Source: Bacteroidales bacterium UBA1392
GTDB taxonomy: Bacteria; Bacteroidota; Bacteroidia; Bacteroidales; UBA932
Assembly (NCBI GenBank): GCA_002305275.1
Contig: DBQO01000033.1
Location: 77,927-141,926, forward strand
Direction of reading: 5' to 3'
Length of the DNA: 64,000 nt
Within the stretch, counting starts at the first letter, position 1, and every line of letters starts with the position of its first letter. Of this stretch, positions 61,797 to 64,000 are shown one piece after another. A program made the translations under genes and the position numbers. The notes below the pieces were generated by a model that was given only the letters and a program-made list of their open reading frames with translations, ran no database searches and was not told where the DNA came from.

Positions 61797-62784
61797 TATT
61801 ATTATTGTTTTTATTTTTTGATTTCATTTTATCTATCTTAATCAGAACGGGAAGGTGGTCACTATATCCATTCTGAAAACTATTTCCATTGTAACTGCGT
61901 TTAGGCCACCCTTTCTGCAGCATGAAGTTGCGTTTGAAGATTTCGCAATAATGCTTTTGATCCATCTTGACAATCTTCAGGCCCGGGATTTCGGGAAATG
62001 TCTCGAGCAGGCTGGAGTTCACTATGATATTGTCGAATAGAGTCCAGCGATGATTGTGAATGCTGGTGCCAAGCCCTTCATCATGAAGTACCCAAAATGG
62101 ATTAAAATAATCATCCTTCTCCACTGAGGATATATTTTTCTTTGCCTTCAGCAAAAGCGACAGGGATTCGTCGGCGGGCGAGTCGTTCATATCTCCCATC
62201 ACCACGACCTTGATGTCAGGATATTTTTCACGCATCATCAAAGCGTGATTGTAGATAGTCTCCGTGCCGGCACGGCGGAAACCCGCGGAGTTTTTGACAC
62301 CCGTCCTCCTGGATAGGAGATGACAAACATAGAAGCAAAACATCTCTCCATCAATCCTGCCCCAGGCACAAAGTATGTCTCTACCAATATATTCGCGGCC
62401 ACTCCTCAATACCAATTTCAAAGGACAACTCTCTTCGAGTTTAAACTTATCGGGACGATAAAATAGCCCCACATCTACACCGCGAAGATCATTGGACTCA
62501 TAATGAATACACCTGTATCTGGCGCCTCGTATGCGTCTTTGGTCAGCCAAATCCTGCATCACAGCCTTATTCTCCACTTCGGAAACACCCAAGATCACGG
62601 GAAACCCCCCATGTGCATTGGAAACCGTGGAAATTACCTCCGCGAGATTCTCAAGCTTCTTCTGATACTTCTGCATCGTCCACCTTTTAGGACCTGAAGG
62701 AGTGAATTCCTCATCCTGTTTGCTTGGGTCATCAAACGTGTCGTACAAGTTCTCGAGGTTGTAAAACATTATGGTATAAGACAT
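61774..62784 (-). CDS. Endonuclease/exonuclease/phosphatase family protein
   Basis: 336 residues from the ATG at 62782-62784 (MSYTIMFYNLENLYDTFDD); the TTG 24 bases earlier is a poor alternative. The EEP fold is shown by MFYNLENLYD (Asn), VSEVEN (Glu), VVVMGDMNDSP (Asp-x-Asn) and GYSDHLPVLI (Asp-His), the metal and catalytic residues of the family. A Lys/Asn-rich tail (KMKSKNKNNNNNERNQRH) is encoded by an ATT-rich run that overlaps the ahcY start. Many Bacteroidetes have these as cytoplasmic nuclease- or phosphatase-like proteins; the substrate is not known. Confidence 0.85.
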   Translation of the reverse strand: MSYTIMFYNLENLYDTFDDPSKQDEEFTPSGPKRWTMQKYQKKLENLAEVISTVSNAHGGFPVILGVSEVENKAVMQDLADQRRIRGARYRCIHYESNDLRGVDVGLFYRPDKFKLEESCPLKLVLRSGREYIGRDILCAWGRIDGEMFCFYVCHLLSRRTGVKNSAGFRRAGTETIYNHALMMREKYPDIKVVVMGDMNDSPADESLSLLLKAKKNISSVEKDDYFNPFWVLHDEGLGTSIHNHRWTLFDNIIVNSSLLETFPEIPGLKIVKMDQKHYCEIFKRNFMLQKGWPKRSYNGNSFQNGYSDHLPVLIKIDKMKSKNKNNNNNERNQRH

Positions 62785-62866
62785 CAGAATATCGGTATTG
62801 ATGCGCAAAAATAGTGATTATTATCCATTTTTTACTAACTTGCGTTTTATTTTAACAGCGAAGACT

Positions 62867-63844
62867 ATGTATGAACAGCTATTGAATCTTGATCCTGTCA
62901 AGATTAATTTTTCCAAAGCGGGAATGGATATGATAAATATCGTACTCGCATTCGTGATGTATGGTGTAGCGCTCGGCATCAAACCGGCAATGTTCAAAGA
63001 GGTATTCAAAAAGCCCAAATCGGCAATTTTGGGTGCTATCTGCCAGATGGTACTCTTACCGGCATTTACATTTCTACTTGTGCTACTTCTCAATGATCGC
63101 ATAACACCGATGGTGGCCATGGGTATGATACTGGTAGCTGCCTGCCCGGGAGGCAACATATCCAACTTCATGTCTTCGCTTTCCAAAGCTAATGTTGAGC
63201 TTTCCGTGACTCTGACAGCCCTCAGCACCTCCCTTGCACCACTCACCACTCCCGGCAACTTTGCTCTGTGGGGTGGACTTTATGTCAGGTACCTCAATAA
63301 ACATGCAGCAGGAGCCCTGCAACCCCTTGAGATTCCCATTTCGGATGTTATGGTGACAGTCTTCATCCTGCTCGGCATACCCTTGATACTCGGTTTATTG
63401 ACCAACAAGTATCTCCCAAAAGTTTCTGAAAAGCTCAAAAAACCTATGCAGGTATTCTCCATCCTCTTTTTTATTTTAATGGTGGTTCTTGCATTTGGCA
63501 ACAACTTGGAACTCTTCATTAAGTATATCTGGTACATTTTCTTCATAGCATTGATTCATAATGGACTTGCACTCTTCATCGGCTATGGTGTAGGCACTGT
63601 TTTCAGGATACCGCGTGAGGATCGCCGCACCATTACCATCGAGACCGGCATACAAAATTCCGGATTGGGTCTGGTACTGCTGTTCAATCCAAAGATATTC
63701 CCTCCCGATCTGATGAATGGAGGAATGCTTTTCATAACTGCCTGGTGGGGCATTTGGCACATAATTTCCGGGCTAGCAGTCTCTGCAATGTTTAATTATT
63801 CCACAAAAAGACGCCTTGCCAGGGCACAGAACGTCAATGTGTAA
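62867..63844 (+). CDS. Bile acid:sodium symporter (BASS) family transporter
   Basis: 325 residues from the ATG at 62867 (MYEQLLNLDPVKINFSKAG); upstream TTG/ATG codons at 62798-62801 precede a TAACTTGC -7-like box and are unlikely starts. About nine helices are seen. The Na+-site regions AACPGGNISNFMSSLSKANVELSVTLTALSTSLAPLTTP and ETGIQNSGLGLVLLF are characteristic. The usual substrates are bile acids, pantothenate or other organic anions; nothing decides between them. Its stop overlaps the next start by eight bases. Confidence 0.9.
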   Translation: MYEQLLNLDPVKINFSKAGMDMINIVLAFVMYGVALGIKPAMFKEVFKKPKSAILGAICQMVLLPAFTFLLVLLLNDRITPMVAMGMILVAACPGGNISNFMSSLSKANVELSVTLTALSTSLAPLTTPGNFALWGGLYVRYLNKHAAGALQPLEIPISDVMVTVFILLGIPLILGLLTNKYLPKVSEKLKKPMQVFSILFFILMVVLAFGNNLELFIKYIWYIFFIALIHNGLALFIGYGVGTVFRIPREDRRTITIETGIQNSGLGLVLLFNPKIFPPDLMNGGMLFITAWWGIWHIISGLAVSAMFNYSTKRRLARAQNVNV

Positions 63845-64000
63845 GTTCCGAAAACATAGGGAAGTCTACGAAAAGGATCCCCTGTACACCATCCTCAGGC
63901 CTTCTGTAGATGTGGTCATCAAGGGCTCTTACCAGAAAATCATTTTCCATAATACGGATCGAATCCCGAGAGATTCTGCGGTAATTTTTACTCCCAACCA
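63837..64000 (+). CDS. Start of a glycerol-3-phosphate/lysophospholipid acyltransferase-like protein, cut by window edge
   Basis: 54 codons from the ATG at 63837 (MCKFRKHREVYEKDPLYTI) to the window edge, without a stop. The segment RIPRDSAVIFTPN leads where the acyltransferase NHxxxxD motif would come next (the reading stops at Asn-Pro-level just before it), and an N-terminal sequence of this kind is common in Bacteroidetes PlsC-like proteins. The eight-base overlap with the BASS stop suggests an operon. The call is tentative since the catalytic motif lies beyond the window. Confidence 0.55.
   Translation, partial: MCKFRKHREVYEKDPLYTILRPSVDVVIKGSYQKIIFHNTDRIPRDSAVIFTPN

Overview
The window reads as a chromosome segment from an anaerobic member of the Bacteroidetes, most likely Bacteroidales. 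The signs are a SusC/RagA-type TonB-linked receptor, several lipoproteins with Bacteroidetes-style signal peptides, and repeated promoter pairs of the Bacteroidetes primary-sigma type (TTTG, 18-20 bases, TAnnTTTG). Ribosomal-protein genes start with little or no Shine-Dalgarno sequence. The family assignments, including a strong 4-hydroxybutyrate dehydrogenase match, fit the same picture. I recognise no species. No stretch longer than 300 bases lacks a gene.

Layout. 1-2219 (-): a SusC-like receptor cut by the window edge. 2432-9322 (-): two S9 serine peptidases, an aminopeptidase P and a DUF456 membrane protein, probably one peptide-degradation operon. 9550-21790 (+): a six-gene operon with promoter and terminator. 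It contains three paralogous secreted caspase-fold (gingipain/C25-like) proteins with HEAT-like tails around a TonB-dependent receptor, a DUF4876-like lipoprotein and a DUF6850-like outer-membrane barrel. 21868-22675 (-): two small unknown membrane proteins. 22900-26825 (+): ribosomal genes rplC-rplD-rplW-rplB-rpsS-rplV-rpsC, detached from rpsJ upstream and rplP downstream and carrying their own promoter and terminator. 26975-32704 (+): a complete TolC/HlyD/ABC/ABC/permease/permease efflux operon. 32742-37782 (+): a serine hydrolase, a fused AroD-AroA enzyme, AroC and an unknown lipoprotein. 37847-37930: tRNA-Leu(CAA). 38023-39138 (-): 4-hydroxybutyrate dehydrogenase.

39401-44861 is an AT-richer accessory island. 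It holds a DUF4143-type ATPase, a single-chain restriction-modification enzyme, a truncated DUF1016 gene and an orphan AbiEi-type antitoxin. Next come an M28 peptidase, an SDR-type epimerase and a PiT phosphate transporter with a PhoU-like tail. 50444-53848 (+) is a compact sulfur-redox operon: DsrC, a cytochrome-b-like membrane protein, a DsrK/HdrD-like iron-sulfur protein and a cysteine desulfurase. After it lie a C69 dipeptidase, a small secreted protein, a tandem-repeat tract, a SIS-domain protein, an L-cysteine desulfidase-like enzyme, a second DUF4143-type ATPase with palindromes around its promoter, a HAD phosphatase, S-adenosylhomocysteinase, an exo/endonuclease-phosphatase family protein, a BASS-family transporter and the start of an acyltransferase.

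The two units most likely to be under-described are the six-gene triple-C25-like/TonB operon (9550-21790) and the DsrC-DsrM-like-DsrK-like-cysteine desulfurase operon (50444-53848). The excised S10-type ribosomal operon is the main structural anomaly.
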